Of a DNA stretch of 64,000 nt, positions 20,414 to 31,158 are shown piece by piece. The DNA is taken from assembly GCA_928724745.1 (NCBI GenBank), contig CAKMXJ010000016.1, positions 520,001 to 584,000 of the forward strand, given 5' to 3'. The stretch is from Anthracocystis setariae (Eukaryota; Basidiomycota; Ustilaginomycetes; Ustilaginales; Ustilaginaceae). Numbering within the stretch: the first letter of the stretch is position 1; each line of letters begins with the position of its first letter. The notes beneath the pieces were generated by a model. The model was not told the DNA's origin and ran no database searches. It saw nothing but the letters and a program-made list of their open reading frames with translations. The translations under genes were made by a program, and so were the position numbers.

Positions 20414-21859
20414 ATGACGGACTCGATAGCCTCCACCTCCGCTGCTGCCACTACTGCAGCGGGCAGCTCGCGCAAACGGGTGCGAAAGCGTACGCGCAAG
20501 TCCAAATCTTCCACCTCCAACAACCCTACCGGTGCAGAAGACTCTTCTTCTTCAGACGACGAGGCTCCCCCCGCAAAGACCACCGCGCCAAAGGCGAGCG
20601 TCAGCACAGCAACGGTCAACACGCCAAGTAAGAGCGTTTCGAGCTTTTCACCGTCAAAAAGCTCGAACGCAGGTCTGGCAGCGGTGAATCCACACAAACC
20701 GTCGTTTATCACCCGACCGGTCACGAGTGGAGCGAGGAGCTTTACCGTATCCGTCGCCATCCCTGGATCGATCGTACTAAATGCACAGAGTCCCGAGCTG
20801 CAATCGCGTCTAGCAGCGCACATCGCGCGCGCCTGCGCTATCTTCAACGTGGACGAAATCGTCGTGTTCAACGAAGGCGAACTGCGAGGCGAGACTTCGG
20901 ACCCGTATCAGCACAAACACAACAACCGTCGTCAGAAGTTCGATCGTGCGCCGAGGTCAGCGAATCGCGAGCACACTCACGCAGAGGATGGCACAGCCGA
21001 GTACGCCGAGGGTGACGAGGCGGAGGGCGAGAAAAAGGGGTTCGATCCGCATACGTTTTTGGCGAGGGTGTTGCAGTATTTGGAAACGCCGCAATATCTG
21101 CGCAAAGCGTTGTTTCCGATGCATAGGGATCTGAGGCTGGCTGGGTTGATGCCGCCGTTGGATTGTCCTCATCATCTGCGGTTTGAGGACGAAAGCGAGT
21201 ATCGCGAGGGGGTGACGCAGGACCCGCCCCATTGGGCCAAGAACAGCCGATACAATTCCAATGAGAAGACGGTGTATGTCAATGTGGGATTGCGCGATCC
21301 CATCGAAGCGGTGGTTCCGGGCGGAGCGAATTTGGAGGCGGGCGTGAGGGTGACCATCAAGATGCCTATGAACCAGTATGAGAGAGGCCAGATCGTCTCG
21401 CCCCGCGAACCTGTCGAGAAGTTGGGTTGGTATTGGGGTTATACAGTGCGTCTGGCAAGCTCGCTCTCGTCAGTGCTCACGGTATGTCCCTTTTCCAACG
21501 ATGCGAGTGGTTACGATCTGGTGATTGGAACCTCCGAACGCGGAGTTTCCCTCACAGATCTTGCACTAGCCACCACCAACCAAACGCCCGTCGCCCTGCC
21601 ATCCGGAGAGACCGTCGAGCCGCTCCCACCCACATTCAACCACGCACTCATTGTGTTCGGTGGCCTCTCCGGCCTCGAGCTGGCAGTAGAGGCGGACGAG
21701 GGGATCAAGCTCGACAGACACACGGCTAAGGATCTGTTCGACGCATGGATCAACGTGGTGGAAAACCAGGGGTCGAGAACGGTGCGTACCGAGGAGGCCA
21801 TCATGATCGCGCTGGCAAGGCTCAAGCCCATCATTGAACATGTCGCTCCCGCAAAGTGA
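20414..21859 (+). CDS. SPOUT-family RNA methyltransferase (C9orf114/SPOUT1-like)
   Basis: 481 aa, single exon, ATG at 20414. The N-terminal 95 residues are Ser/Lys/Arg-rich with an acidic patch (EDSSSSDDE), typical of a nuclear or nucleolar protein. From about residue 105 the methyltransferase fold is recognisable: TVSVAIPGSIVLNAQSPELQ, then IARACAIFNVDEIVVFNE, YLRKALFP, the DCPHHLR turn, and a C-terminal knotted part with GTSERGVSL and LIVFGGLSGLE. This matches the SPOUT superfamily branch formerly called DUF171. The human member acts on RNA and mitotic spindle factors; the fungal role is not settled. Confidence 0.85.
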   Translation: MTDSIASTSAAATTAAGSSRKRVRKRTRKSKSSTSNNPTGAEDSSSSDDEAPPAKTTAPKASVSTATVNTPSKSVSSFSPSKSSNAGLAAVNPHKPSFITRPVTSGARSFTVSVAIPGSIVLNAQSPELQSRLAAHIARACAIFNVDEIVVFNEGELRGETSDPYQHKHNNRRQKFDRAPRSANREHTHAEDGTAEYAEGDEAEGEKKGFDPHTFLARVLQYLETPQYLRKALFPMHRDLRLAGLMPPLDCPHHLRFEDESEYREGVTQDPPHWAKNSRYNSNEKTVYVNVGLRDPIEAVVPGGANLEAGVRVTIKMPMNQYERGQIVSPREPVEKLGWYWGYTVRLASSLSSVLTVCPFSNDASGYDLVIGTSERGVSLTDLALATTNQTPVALPSGETVEPLPPTFNHALIVFGGLSGLELAVEADEGIKLDRHTAKDLFDAWINVVENQGSRTVRTEEAIMIALARLKPIIEHVAPAK

Positions 21860-21967
21860 ATCAAAGCAATCCTCACCACATTCCGAACCCAGAACTGACC
21901 GAGAAAGTCTTGTTGTGCGACACCACGTGTCAATGAAGGCTTCCACGTCATCGGACCGGAGACGGCT

Positions 21968-22850
21968 TTACATGTCTTCTGCATCGTCGTTGTCTCTGAA
22001 TCTTGGGTTCTTGTCGGTATGACCATATAGCTCCTGATCCTCGTCGTCGTCATAACTCCTCTCCCTCTTGGTTCCCTTCTCCCATGCACCAATACCGGTG
22101 TCGACGTCCTCGCCTGCACCGCCGTGCCCTCTTGCAAGACCTTCCATCTCGCTGTACTGATGTTCTGCACCGGTGGGGACCATACCTCCACCACCCATAT
22201 CCATACCTGCCGTCTCCTGGTACAACTGTTCTCTCTCTGTCCTCCTCGCCGCCTCGGCTTCCAACCTCTTCCTCTCCTCCTCCTCTCGCAGTCGTTCATG
22301 GCCCCATCCACCCCTACCGGCATCGTACTCCTGTCTATACTCGTCCCTCACCTGCCCACCGCTCCTACCGCGACCATACTGTCGGCCTTCCTTATATCCA
22401 GGATCGAGATCACACCGGATGACGCGCTCGTCGACCTTGGTGCCGGACACATAGCGCATGCAGTCGACCGCCTCGGCATGCGTGTAGAACTCGACAAACG
22501 CAAACCCGCACGGCGTCTTGACATTTCGATCGAGTCCCATGATGATACGCTTGATGCCACCGCCGGATGAGATGTTGGCAACGCGCGAAAACACTTCGTA
22601 GATCTGCTCCTCGGTGGTGTAGAACGAAAGGTTGCCTAGGTACAGTGTTGAGGTTTGACGCAGCGCTTGTTGTTGCTCGTGTTTGCTCGAGTGCGAGCGC
22701 GAGTCACGGTCTGCGAGGCGGAATTAGGGTGGGAATGTGGGAAGGATGGCTCGAGATTGAGTGAGGCTATCAAAGGTGAGTGACAGAGAGGGTCAGGGGC
22801 AGGGACTTACAGGAAGAGGGGGCATCGAGCGGTTCCAGGATGTGCGACAT
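21968..22850 (-). CDS. CBC2: Nuclear cap-binding complex small subunit (CBP20)
   Basis: Two exons, 22850-22811 and 22710-21968, give 260 aa. The 100-nt intron has donor T|GTAAGT and acceptor CAG| in phase 1. The splice restores [15 protein letters not shown], the conserved start of CBP20. An RRM follows at about residues 34-112 with RNP2 (LYLGNL), [10 protein letters not shown] and RNP1 (CGFAFVEFY). With CBP80 the protein binds the m7G cap of nuclear Pol II transcripts and couples capping to splicing and export. The C-terminal half is an Arg/Glu-rich then Gly-rich tail, longer than in animals but common in fungi. It is divergent from CDC123. Confidence 0.93.
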
Positions 22851-23149
22851 GATTGCAGCTTTGGGTTCGGCTCAGACGCGATCGGATCTGCTTGTGAATT
22901 ATACTCCGGCTATCATAAATGATAACGTGTGACAGCAATCGAGTGTGTTGACGAAGCTCGTAGTCGACGAGGTTGTGAAGGGGAGAGAGGAGCATCAAGT
23001 TGGACATGACGATCATAAAATCTCAGTTGGCTGTAGCCGATTCCCGCAACTCCGACTTCCGAAAACTCGATTCAAAGAGAAACCTCGAAGACTTGCCTCC
23101 ACACTCCCAACCAGCTCGCTACCACTTGGCACTTTGATCGCCGCAAACC
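22851..23149. promoter_or_regulatory. Divergent CBC2/CDC123 promoter
   Basis: Only 299 bp separate the two start codons, so core promoters must be shared or overlapping. No specific site is identified. Confidence 0.6.
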
Positions 23150-24328
23150 ATGACGGAGTCAACCTCCTCTATTCCGCTCACACCGCCTTTGGAAGCGCTG
23201 TACTGGACGCAGTACTCATCATGGTATCCTCTGTTCCGAAAGCACGCGCCCAAATCAACCGTCATCGATATCCACTCGGTCCAACCCGAACTACTATCAT
23301 GGCTCGATTCGGATACTTTCGTTCTTCCTGAGGGGAGCGGACCGTCTACCTACTACCATCAACAGAGTTCTTCGTCCACTACATCCTCCCACAAGACCCA
23401 AGATGAGGATGAGGAAGACGAGGAGGAGGATGAACCAGTAAAGCTCGAAAACATGGACCAGGCGATTCGGGCAGTTATCGGAAAGTACGACGACGGCCCG
23501 GTGTTTCCCAAACTCAACTGGAGTGCTCCTCTAGATGCAGGGTTCATGCTACCAGGCAACAATCTGCAGTGTCTGCATCCCGAAGATGTCTACATGCTAC
23601 TCAAAAGCAGCGAGTTTGTCGGCCGCGATCTTGAGCAAATCACACAAAGCACCACCACCACCGCCACCACCACCACCCTGGATGAAGCCGCTCTCGAGTC
23701 AACCTCGGGCTCACTGGACATTACCACCACACCAAACCAAGTTGGGGAAGGGGAATACCGATTACGACCGCACCTGGTGCTGAAAAAGTGGTTCCAACTA
23801 TCGCGCTCGTACGAGTTCCGCTGCTTCGTCCGGGCTGATGCGCTCATCGCCATCTCGCAACGTGACATTACGTTTTACGACCACCTCCAATCCGCCGACC
23901 TCCAATCGCGTATCCGCTCAGCGATCTGTGACTTTTGGCACACCGTCATCGCCAACACCCAAGCATGGACACTCAGGGACTACGTATTTGACGTCTACCT
24001 CACCAAAGACCTCGCCCGCGTCTGGCTCATCGACATGAACGCTTGGCTCCCCCGAACCGATCCACTCCTATTCTCGTTCGAAGAGCTAGAACTTTCCGCA
24101 GCACATCCCGATGACGAGAAGGATTGCGAACTCCGCATCCTGACAGATAAAAGACTCCAACCAGCAGGGGCGGGATCCAGTGCCACGTACAGCTCCAACA
24201 TGGTTCCCAAAGACCTCGTCGAATTCGCAACCAAATCTTCTAGCCCCCAGCACGATATGGGTGTAGACCAAATCGTCACCCGCTGGAACCAGGCCGTCGA
24301 TCTTGAACAATCCCGCCACCAGCGGTGA
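23150..24328 (+). CDS. CDC123: Cdc123 (D123 family), eIF2 assembly chaperone
   Basis: 392 aa, ATG at 23150. Family landmarks in order: WYPLFRKHAPKS near the start, PKLNWSAPLDAGFM at about residues 119-132, LVLKKWFQLSRSYEFRCFVR, ISQRDITFYDHL, and the ATP-grasp metal/ATP segment VFDVYLTKDLARVWLIDMNAW. Cdc123 binds ATP and eIF2-gamma and drives assembly of the eIF2 trimer, and so translation initiation. Acidic and Thr-rich insertions (DEEDEEEDE; a Thr run near 170) are probably loops. The stop is 39 bp from the stop of the convergent bHLH gene. Confidence 0.92.
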   Translation: MTESTSSIPLTPPLEALYWTQYSSWYPLFRKHAPKSTVIDIHSVQPELLSWLDSDTFVLPEGSGPSTYYHQQSSSSTTSSHKTQDEDEEDEEEDEPVKLENMDQAIRAVIGKYDDGPVFPKLNWSAPLDAGFMLPGNNLQCLHPEDVYMLLKSSEFVGRDLEQITQSTTTTATTTTLDEAALESTSGSLDITTTPNQVGEGEYRLRPHLVLKKWFQLSRSYEFRCFVRADALIAISQRDITFYDHLQSADLQSRIRSAICDFWHTVIANTQAWTLRDYVFDVYLTKDLARVWLIDMNAWLPRTDPLLFSFEELELSAAHPDDEKDCELRILTDKRLQPAGAGSSATYSSNMVPKDLVEFATKSSSPQHDMGVDQIVTRWNQAVDLEQSRHQR

Positions 24329-24367
24329 CAAAGCTGTATTGCTATATAACTGTTACGCCCTTCTAAT

Positions 24368-26683
24368 TCAATCGTTCATGCCATCTTCCGGCTCGGTTTT
24401 GGTCGTCGCTACAGTGTTGTTGGCTTTCTTCTTCTTCGGTTGGGTCTTCCTGCCGCCCTTTGATGAGTTTTTCTTTTTCGCCGCCGCCGCTTCTTCTTCT
24501 GGCTCGACCTCGTCGTCGTTCGTCTCTTCGGCAGCGGCGAATCTGAGTTCGTCATCGTCATCGACCTCGTCCCCCTCCTCGTCGTTCGCGTGACTCGCCC
24601 ACCACTCCTGCACCTTGATCGCCAGCAAACGGTCCACATCCGGCACGGGCTGGTTGGCCAAATCGTTCCACCCGAACTTCTTCGCCGCCGCCAGCCGGGC
24701 TCGATTCCTCCTCCCCATCAATCCCCTGTACTGCTCCACCAGCGCCCCGATGTGATCTAAACTTTTCATCAACACCACCGCCTCCGACCTCGGCCCCGCG
24801 CGTCCGTCGATCTTCTCGCCATCGATCTCGATCCCCCCACCACCACCACCCTCGTCACCCTTCTTTCCCGCCGCGGCCGATCTCTTCTTCTTACTCGGCG
24901 ACTTGCTCCCCTTTTTATCGTTCTCATCGTCCGATGCGCTCTCAGATCCACTCTCCTCCCCCGGTCCCTTGGATCCCTTGGAATTGGCCTCGCGCTCCAA
25001 CGCTTCGCGCAGCGAGGGCACAATGTCGCAAAGCATCTCGTACCCCTTGCGGATGTTCGCACGCCTCTTCTGCTCACTGGCAATGTGATTGGCTTTCTTC
25101 TCTTCTGTCGTCAGCAGCGTGTGCTCCTTCTTCTTCTCGCGCTCTGCTTCTTCGGCCTCGCGCTTGAGATCTTCCTCGGTCGGTTCCGGCTTGATCTCCA
25201 ATCCGGTTTTCTCGTCGATCAGCCCGTTGTCGATGTGCTGCCGTTTGAGCATTTCGAGATGCGGTTGCGTCTTCTTCTCCATCCGTTGTGGGATAAAATA
25301 GGCATGCAGATTGGAAGGAAGCACGCGCAAGGCGCCCTCTAGGTCTAGGTCCAGGTTCGCCAGGTCTCCCAACGCACGGATCACCGCGCCGGACGGACCC
25401 GAGTGCAAAGAGGAACTGTGCGTGGGCGCCGTCTTGGGGGTACCCGAGCTCGTCCTTTTCAGGTTGACCAAGTGCGATGGACTCGCTATCGACGCCGTTC
25501 TGGCTGCCGTAGGAGTGCTCGAGGCGACGCGGTTCATAGGCGTGCTCGTTCCACCATTCGCCGCGTCCGCCTCACCGCCGCTTAATGCACTTGCGGCGCC
25601 TAACCCGGCATCCCCGTTCAACATGGCCAGCGCTTGTGCGGAAAACCCTGGCATTGGCGTCTGCTGCTGTGGCTGTCCCTGCTGAATGTGCGGAGGATGC
25701 TGCATGGACCCAAAGTTGTGACTGCTTGGAAATTGCGCACCGAGCATGGCCAATCCCGTTTGGTTTTCTTCGACGCCACTGGTTCCCGGGTAGAAAGGTG
25801 GTCTCGCTGCCTGCTGCTGTGCAAGATGTTGCTGAAGTGGATTTTGCTGATGCTGACTTGGATGAAGGAGAAGGTTGTCGTACGGATTCTGCGTGTGGAG
25901 CATCACCGAGCTCGCTCGTCTATGATGGTCCATGGGGAAGCCATGCGCCTGAAACGCTTGCTGCTGTTGTCCGCGATTCACCTGAGCTTCGAGGAAAGAG
26001 AGCTGCTCCATCTGCCAAGCTTTGTTCTTGCCATATCCCGCCGCGGTCGCCGAAGCAGACAGGGGCATTCCGGATGGCCCAGAGAAACTCGCATGACGAC
26101 CCGCTGGATGCGCATAGGCATGATCGTTCTGCAGATGACTGAGGTAGGAGGATCCGGAAAAGTTGTTGGGACCGGCTGGCGGGGTAGCACCCGAAGGACG
26201 GTGGCCGTAGAGGTTGAAGCTGTTGAGTCGGGATGCTGCTGGGTAATCTTGCGAACCAGGTGAGTTGGTGGAGTAGGTTGGCAGCGCGTATTGACCTGAG
26301 AAACCTCGCGTGCGCACTTCATGATTGGCGCCGGCTTCGGAGAGGGAGAGATTGGGATTCGTTGCCATCATATCATCTGCGGAACCCGTCGGGTTGGATG
26401 CGGTGGTGGCGCCGATTCCGGGTGGCAGCAGCGAAGGTACCTTGAATCCGGGAGCGCCGATTGTGAAGGGATCGAACGACTCTGCGGAAGAGAGGGAGTC
26501 GGTGATGAACTTGGACTCTTCGGAACTGAAGAGCGAACCAGACTCAGGTGCGGATGGGGCAGTGGAGGAGGATGGATCGACGAAACCTCGGTTGCTGCTG
26601 TACCCGTTGGCAGTGGGGGTAAGCGATGCGGATGATCCGGAATCGGAAGACGCTGAGGGTGGTTGAGGTATCGCGAACGACAT
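24368..26683 (-). CDS. bHLH transcription factor
   Basis: 771 aa from ATG 26683 (MSFAIPQPP). The frame continues upstream to a GTG, which is not used. The first 500 residues are Ser/Gln/Pro/Asn-rich with poly-Gln-like runs, resembling activation domains. The basic region and helix 1 lie at about 530-560 (NHIASEQKRRANIRKGYEML). His, Glu and Arg at the expected contact positions indicate CANNTG E-box binding. Helix 2 (EAVVLMKSLDHIGALVEQYRGL) follows only after a loop of about 74 polar residues. An acidic and Lys-rich tail ends the protein. The domain resembles Ino4- and Mlx-type factors, but I cannot assign an ortholog or target pathway. Confidence 0.85.
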   Translation of the reverse strand: MSFAIPQPPSASSDSGSSASLTPTANGYSSNRGFVDPSSSTAPSAPESGSLFSSEESKFITDSLSSAESFDPFTIGAPGFKVPSLLPPGIGATTASNPTGSADDMMATNPNLSLSEAGANHEVRTRGFSGQYALPTYSTNSPGSQDYPAASRLNSFNLYGHRPSGATPPAGPNNFSGSSYLSHLQNDHAYAHPAGRHASFSGPSGMPLSASATAAGYGKNKAWQMEQLSFLEAQVNRGQQQQAFQAHGFPMDHHRRASSVMLHTQNPYDNLLLHPSQHQQNPLQQHLAQQQAARPPFYPGTSGVEENQTGLAMLGAQFPSSHNFGSMQHPPHIQQGQPQQQTPMPGFSAQALAMLNGDAGLGAASALSGGEADAANGGTSTPMNRVASSTPTAARTASIASPSHLVNLKRTSSGTPKTAPTHSSSLHSGPSGAVIRALGDLANLDLDLEGALRVLPSNLHAYFIPQRMEKKTQPHLEMLKRQHIDNGLIDEKTGLEIKPEPTEEDLKREAEEAEREKKKEHTLLTTEEKKANHIASEQKRRANIRKGYEMLCDIVPSLREALEREANSKGSKGPGEESGSESASDDENDKKGSKSPSKKKRSAAAGKKGDEGGGGGGIEIDGEKIDGRAGPRSEAVVLMKSLDHIGALVEQYRGLMGRRNRARLAAAKKFGWNDLANQPVPDVDRLLAIKVQEWWASHANDEEGDEVDDDDELRFAAAEETNDDEVEPEEEAAAAKKKNSSKGGRKTQPKKKKANNTVATTKTEPEDGMND

Positions 26684-27540
26684 ATTTGCAGTTATAGCAG
26701 TACCTTCGTCAGACGAATAGAAGCCAGATGACAAAGCTGTGTGCGGATGCTGGATTGAAAGCTGTCGGCGCTTCCGCACAACGTCGGAGGAGTGATGCGG
26801 CGCAAGCTGCAGGCGGACCTCCGAGTGCGATTAGTTTCGAAAATCTTGCACTTCAACGTTGGTCCATGCAAGCGTTGTAAAAGAAGTCAATAGCACGAGA
26901 TGATTGCGGATTCGTTTGACCGACACGAACATGAATGTCCGTTGCTTGATGGATGCAAGGCGATTGCTTGATTCGTGCCGTTCGATAGAGTCAGAGTCAG
27001 AGAAAGCGATTTTACCAGCTGCAGAGCCAAGGAAGAAAGGAGATGCTTGCAGGAAGGCAACAGAGACCAGATATCGTGACCAGCTACGCCGAGCTGGGTT
27101 GATTGGGTTGGTAGAGAGATGCAAGCAAGGAAGCATCCAAGCAGGCCAGACGTAGCATGCAACGGACGGTCAGCGTACGGATTGTGTTTGACATAGGCGA
27201 GGCGGCAGTGTGTTTTAACCGGAAAATTGTGGGGATTCGGATCCGTCACGGCAAAACAGCTGCCAATTTTCACTTTTCACACGCTCGCCAACCATTTTGA
27301 ATTTCGCTTGCGTACGCTCTTCATTTCCCAAACCTGCGGTTACCAGAGCACCATTTCATGCATGCGACTTGGCCTGCCACCATCTAGTATTCCATCCAGC
27401 AACATTTTCCGCGTTACAGAGTTTCATTCGACCATGCACCGCAATTTTCACTCTCAGTGTTGACTTGGTGGCCATGCTGTCATCAGTGTCGCTTTGGATT
27501 GCAAATGTCACAAAGTGCAAAGGATAAATAGCGACCCGCG
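26684..27540. other. Intergenic region upstream of the bHLH gene
   Basis: 857 bp holding the bHLH upstream region and the 3' flank of the MAPKK gene. No feature beyond short AT-rich patches. Confidence 0.5.
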
Positions 27541-29442
27541 TCACTTCATGGTTGCGCCACCTTCATCGTCAGTTGCAGTCGTAGGGCTTCCCACCAACCC
27601 AACATCAGCTTCGCGCATCTTAGCAGCCAACCGCTCCTCTTGCGTCCTATACAAGCTTTGCGATCTGTCTCTGCCGCTGAACGGCGCTCCAACCGGCAGA
27701 GGCTGAACCATCTGAGGAGTCTCTGCCACCTCTTCTTCCGACACTGCGTCGGTGGCCACCGAGATCTTGGGCAGCGCACGCAGTTTCAACCCGCCCGCAT
27801 CAGTTGCTGTCGGCGTCATGGCAGGTGATGCATCCGCATGCCTCGACCCATCGGTTATAACAGCCAGTCCTGCAACTGCGACAGGTGCAGAGCGCATGCT
27901 GGGTATCCTGCCGATCGGTGTGGCCTGGGTTGGAGTCTTGGCCATAGAACAAGGCAGATAGTTCCAGCCGTATACATCCGCTACAAACTTGGCAATATCT
28001 GGTTGCGGCTGTCTGGTCTCCGACTTGCGAATGAAGGGGTGAAGAACCATCTTGTTCGGTCCCGGTCGTTTGGTCGGCTCCTTCTCCAAGCATCGCTCAA
28101 TGAAGTCACGTAGCGCTCTCGACCACTTGACACCCGCCTTCTCATCGTCTTGAAGCTCGGGAACCTTCATGTGGACGACATACGAGAGCAAGTCGATCGG
28201 ACCCAGTGGTGGTTCGCCTTCGGCAGGGAACGGGAATCGATTGCTCGCTACTTCCAGAATCGTCAGTCCAAGCGACCAGACGTCGGACGTGATCGTGTAC
28301 GGTAGACCGCGGATACGTTCCGGTGCCATGTAGTAGCTGGTACCTGTGAAAGTGCCTGCCATCGAGTTGATCAGCTCGCCGGAGACACCGAAATCGCAGA
28401 GCTTGATCTGACCCTCCCGTGTAACAACAATGTTGCTAGGTTTGATGTCGCGGTGGATGATCTTGCGTTCGTGCAGGTAACTTAGTCCCTTGAGCACGCA
28501 CTCGGCCACCTTACCAAGCACTTTTTCGCCCGTTCGTCCATTCCTACTCTTGACTTTCTTGTAGATGGCATCGAGCGAGCCCGCTTCGGCATACTCCATG
28601 CAGATGGCAATCGAAGTGTCTTGATCTTCCAGGAACGCTCCGTAGTAGCGTACAATGTAGTCGGAATGGCACGACCGGTTAAAGGCAAGCTCGCGTAGAA
28701 TTTGACGGTGAATGGCAGGATTTGGGGAAGTCGAGATGGTCTTCTTGGCCATGATCAGTCCTGTAGGACGATGGCGCACCTTGCACACCTCTCCGCTCGC
28801 GCCCTCACCGAGACGGCACAGCACCTCGAAGTTGCCTGCCAAGACAAGCTCATCGTCATGCCCAGTTGCGCTGGCACGATTCGAGGCGATCGAAGCGCTG
28901 GAATCGGCCCTGGAACGGTTGCGGATCTTTGATGAACCCTCACTACCTCCTGCGCTGGGTCCCCCTGCCGAATCGTTGCTCATCCAGTAGCCGTTTGAAG
29001 ATGTGACGGGAATTCTGCGGCCATTGGCATCGAGAAGGTCGCCCTCCGAGTCATTCATCGACATGCCGCCAATCGCACGACGCAAATCGTCGGTGATGGC
29101 AGTATGCATATGCGCATTTGTCAGGTTTGGAACCGTGTCGGGATAGATGGTTGAGGCAAGGGAAGAGTAGGTGATGTGACCTTCTTCGTATCCGTCATCC
29201 TGATATGCATTACCACTGCCCATGGACAAGGTTGAGGAGGATGCCTGTGGAATCAGGAGCGATGGCTGGGGCCGTTGAGAGATCTGGGAGGGCTGCTGAA
29301 CGCGCGAGCCTGTTGCTACGAATGCGGTATCTTCGATCTGAGCGGTAGTCGCTGGTGCCGAAGAGGATGCCGGGGGCAAGGTTGGGATGCTGAGTTTGGG
29401 CATCCCCGGCTTGCGCGGTTTCTTGGGTGGAATGACACTCAT
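27541..29442 (-). CDS. MAP kinase kinase of the cell-wall-integrity pathway (Mkk1/2-like)
   Basis: 633 aa, single exon, ATG at 29442. A Pro/Ser-rich N-terminus of about 200 residues precedes the kinase domain (about 204-480). Seen: P-loop LGEGASGEV, the catalytic Lys in MAKKTI, HRDIKPSN, DFG, and an activation loop with Ser and Thr four residues apart (about S360 and T364, in NSMAGTFTGTSYYMAPERI), the dual phospho-acceptor pattern of MAPKKs. The loop wording matches Mkk1/2 and Pek1 rather than Ste7 or Pbs2. These enzymes are activated by Bck1-type MAPKKKs and phosphorylate the Slt2/Mpk1 MAPK in cell-wall stress. It is divergent from VPS2. Confidence 0.87.
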   Translation of the reverse strand: MSVIPPKKPRKPGMPKLSIPTLPPASSSAPATTAQIEDTAFVATGSRVQQPSQISQRPQPSLLIPQASSSTLSMGSGNAYQDDGYEEGHITYSSLASTIYPDTVPNLTNAHMHTAITDDLRRAIGGMSMNDSEGDLLDANGRRIPVTSSNGYWMSNDSAGGPSAGGSEGSSKIRNRSRADSSASIASNRASATGHDDELVLAGNFEVLCRLGEGASGEVCKVRHRPTGLIMAKKTISTSPNPAIHRQILRELAFNRSCHSDYIVRYYGAFLEDQDTSIAICMEYAEAGSLDAIYKKVKSRNGRTGEKVLGKVAECVLKGLSYLHERKIIHRDIKPSNIVVTREGQIKLCDFGVSGELINSMAGTFTGTSYYMAPERIRGLPYTITSDVWSLGLTILEVASNRFPFPAEGEPPLGPIDLLSYVVHMKVPELQDDEKAGVKWSRALRDFIERCLEKEPTKRPGPNKMVLHPFIRKSETRQPQPDIAKFVADVYGWNYLPCSMAKTPTQATPIGRIPSMRSAPVAVAGLAVITDGSRHADASPAMTPTATDAGGLKLRALPKISVATDAVSEEEVAETPQMVQPLPVGAPFSGRDRSQSLYRTQEERLAAKMREADVGLVGSPTTATDDEGGATMK

Positions 29443-30346
29443 TGTTGCTACGTTGTCCCTCTGATGGCAATGCTGCTATACCCGGATGTGATTGGCATGA
29501 GAATCCTTAGCAAGCAAAACACGATGTGTGGCGGACAGTCAGTGAGGGCTGCGCTGAGCCTTAAGATGTTGCTGGACCTTATTGAGCTAGTTGTAGGCAC
29601 GTGCGGTGTCCGTAGTTTGTTTGGCAGTGTTGGCTGAAAGAGGTGAACTCGAGATACCAGAGAGAATCGTGATTCGAACAATGCTCTGCTAGAGTCGGTT
29701 GAAGCGTTAAGGCAAGCCGAGGTGTATATGATGGAGATTCGAGTGATAGCGAGGAAGGCGGTTTGCTCCAAGAAGGAGGGAGCCGCACATGCAGTCCTTG
29801 CAAAAAGGTCCCGAGCGCTACATCTCCGTTGGAATCAGGCAACAGGGCCGAGTGCGGACAAGAATTCGCAGAGCCACCTTTGCCACTGCGAAATCGCGAT
29901 TCATTTTCGCTGGTCCCTGAGACCCAAATTGAGACCCAGCCAAAAACGATCTGGGATTTCTCGATTTGGCACCACAAAGAGGGTCTAAGCGCGTCAGCAG
30001 GCATCCGCTGCATCGCAGTGTGTTGGTCTTTCTTACTCCACTTTGTGAGAGCACCGGATTCGCCGACAAGACTTCTCTCGCTCCCTGCCAAATCGACACC
30101 CATCCGCCCATCCCATCCACTCACTGCTTTCGCCTTGAATCCTCCTCCATTCTAGCATCACGGACCACATCCTATCGCGTTTTCACGTTGCGATCCATCC
30201 GTCGGATCATCCGCTGTTTGCTCTCAACCTTCTCGCTCCGGAAACCTCAGCCTCGCTCAACCTGCGACTTGCTCCTCAGCGCTGCGTGGGAATCAGGGAA
30301 CACTACAACCCAGAACCAGCCGATCCAAGCAGTCACCTCATCCACG
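29443..30346. promoter_or_regulatory. Divergent MAPKK/VPS2 promoter region
   Basis: 904 bp between divergent start codons. Frames cross it but lack a conserved domain or good ATG. The VPS2-proximal half is pyrimidine-rich, as expected for a leader. Confidence 0.5.
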
Positions 30347-31158
30347 ATGAACATCATCGACAGCCTCTTTGGTCGCGCCAAGTCGCCAGCGGAGCGATTG
30401 CGACAACACCAGCGTACGCTGCAAAAGGCACAACGCGAGCTAGATCGCGAACGAACCAAGCTCGAACAGCAAGAGAAGAAGCTCACCCAAGACATCAAAA
30501 AGAGTGCACGGGCAGGTCAGATGCCCGCTTGTAAAGTCATGGCCAAAGACTTGGTCAGGACACGTAGACACATCCACAAATTCTACCAGATGAAGACACA
30601 GCTTCAAGCGGTCTCGTTACGGATCCAGACGTTGAGGAGCAATCAGCAGATGGCGGAGGCGATGAAGGGCGCGACTCGGGTACGTATCGACACACTCTCG
30701 AGCTACTGTGACTGATCTTGAAAGAACAACTTGCTCACCAATACGCTTTTGCACCTCCTATCTGCTGCACCTGGTAACAGGCGATGGGAACGATGAATCG
30801 CAGCATGAATTTGCCTCAAATCCAACGCATCATGCGCGACTTTGAGCGCGAGAGCGCTACGATGGACATGAAGGACGAGATGATGGGCGAGGCTGTCGAT
30901 GAAGCTATGGATGATGAAGACGAGGGGGTCGGTGAGGAGGAAGAGTCGGACAACATCCTCAAGGAGGTATTGGATGAGATCGGTGTCTCGGTCGGACAGC
31001 AGCTGGGTGAAGCACCCACAGCAGCATTGTCAGCACCACAGGCCGCACCACAGCAACGCATTGCCATTGGCGAGGGCGCAGGCGGAGGATTCGGCGGAGG
31101 CGCTTCGAAGGATGAAGATGCTCTGCAGGCTCGACTCGACAACTTGCGAAAAGATTAG
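30347..31158 (+). CDS. VPS2: ESCRT-III subunit Vps2 (CHMP2A, Did4)
   Basis: Two exons, 30347-30679 and 30781-31158, give 236 aa. The 101-nt intron has donor GTACGT and acceptor CAG, phase 0. Translation starts MNIIDSLFGRAKSPAERLRQ, the CHMP2 N-terminal helix. Basic helices follow, the exon junction joins MKGATR to AMGTMNRSMNLPQIQRIM, and the C-terminal half is acidic. The last residues (LQARLDNLRKD) form a MIM1 motif for the Vps4 ATPase. Vps2 assembles with Vps24 and Snf7 into membrane-remodelling filaments on endosomes. Length is close to other members. Confidence 0.93.

Noticed and set aside
26684..26779. N-terminal extension of the bHLH gene
   Set aside because: It opens at GTG; the first ATG in frame is 26683.
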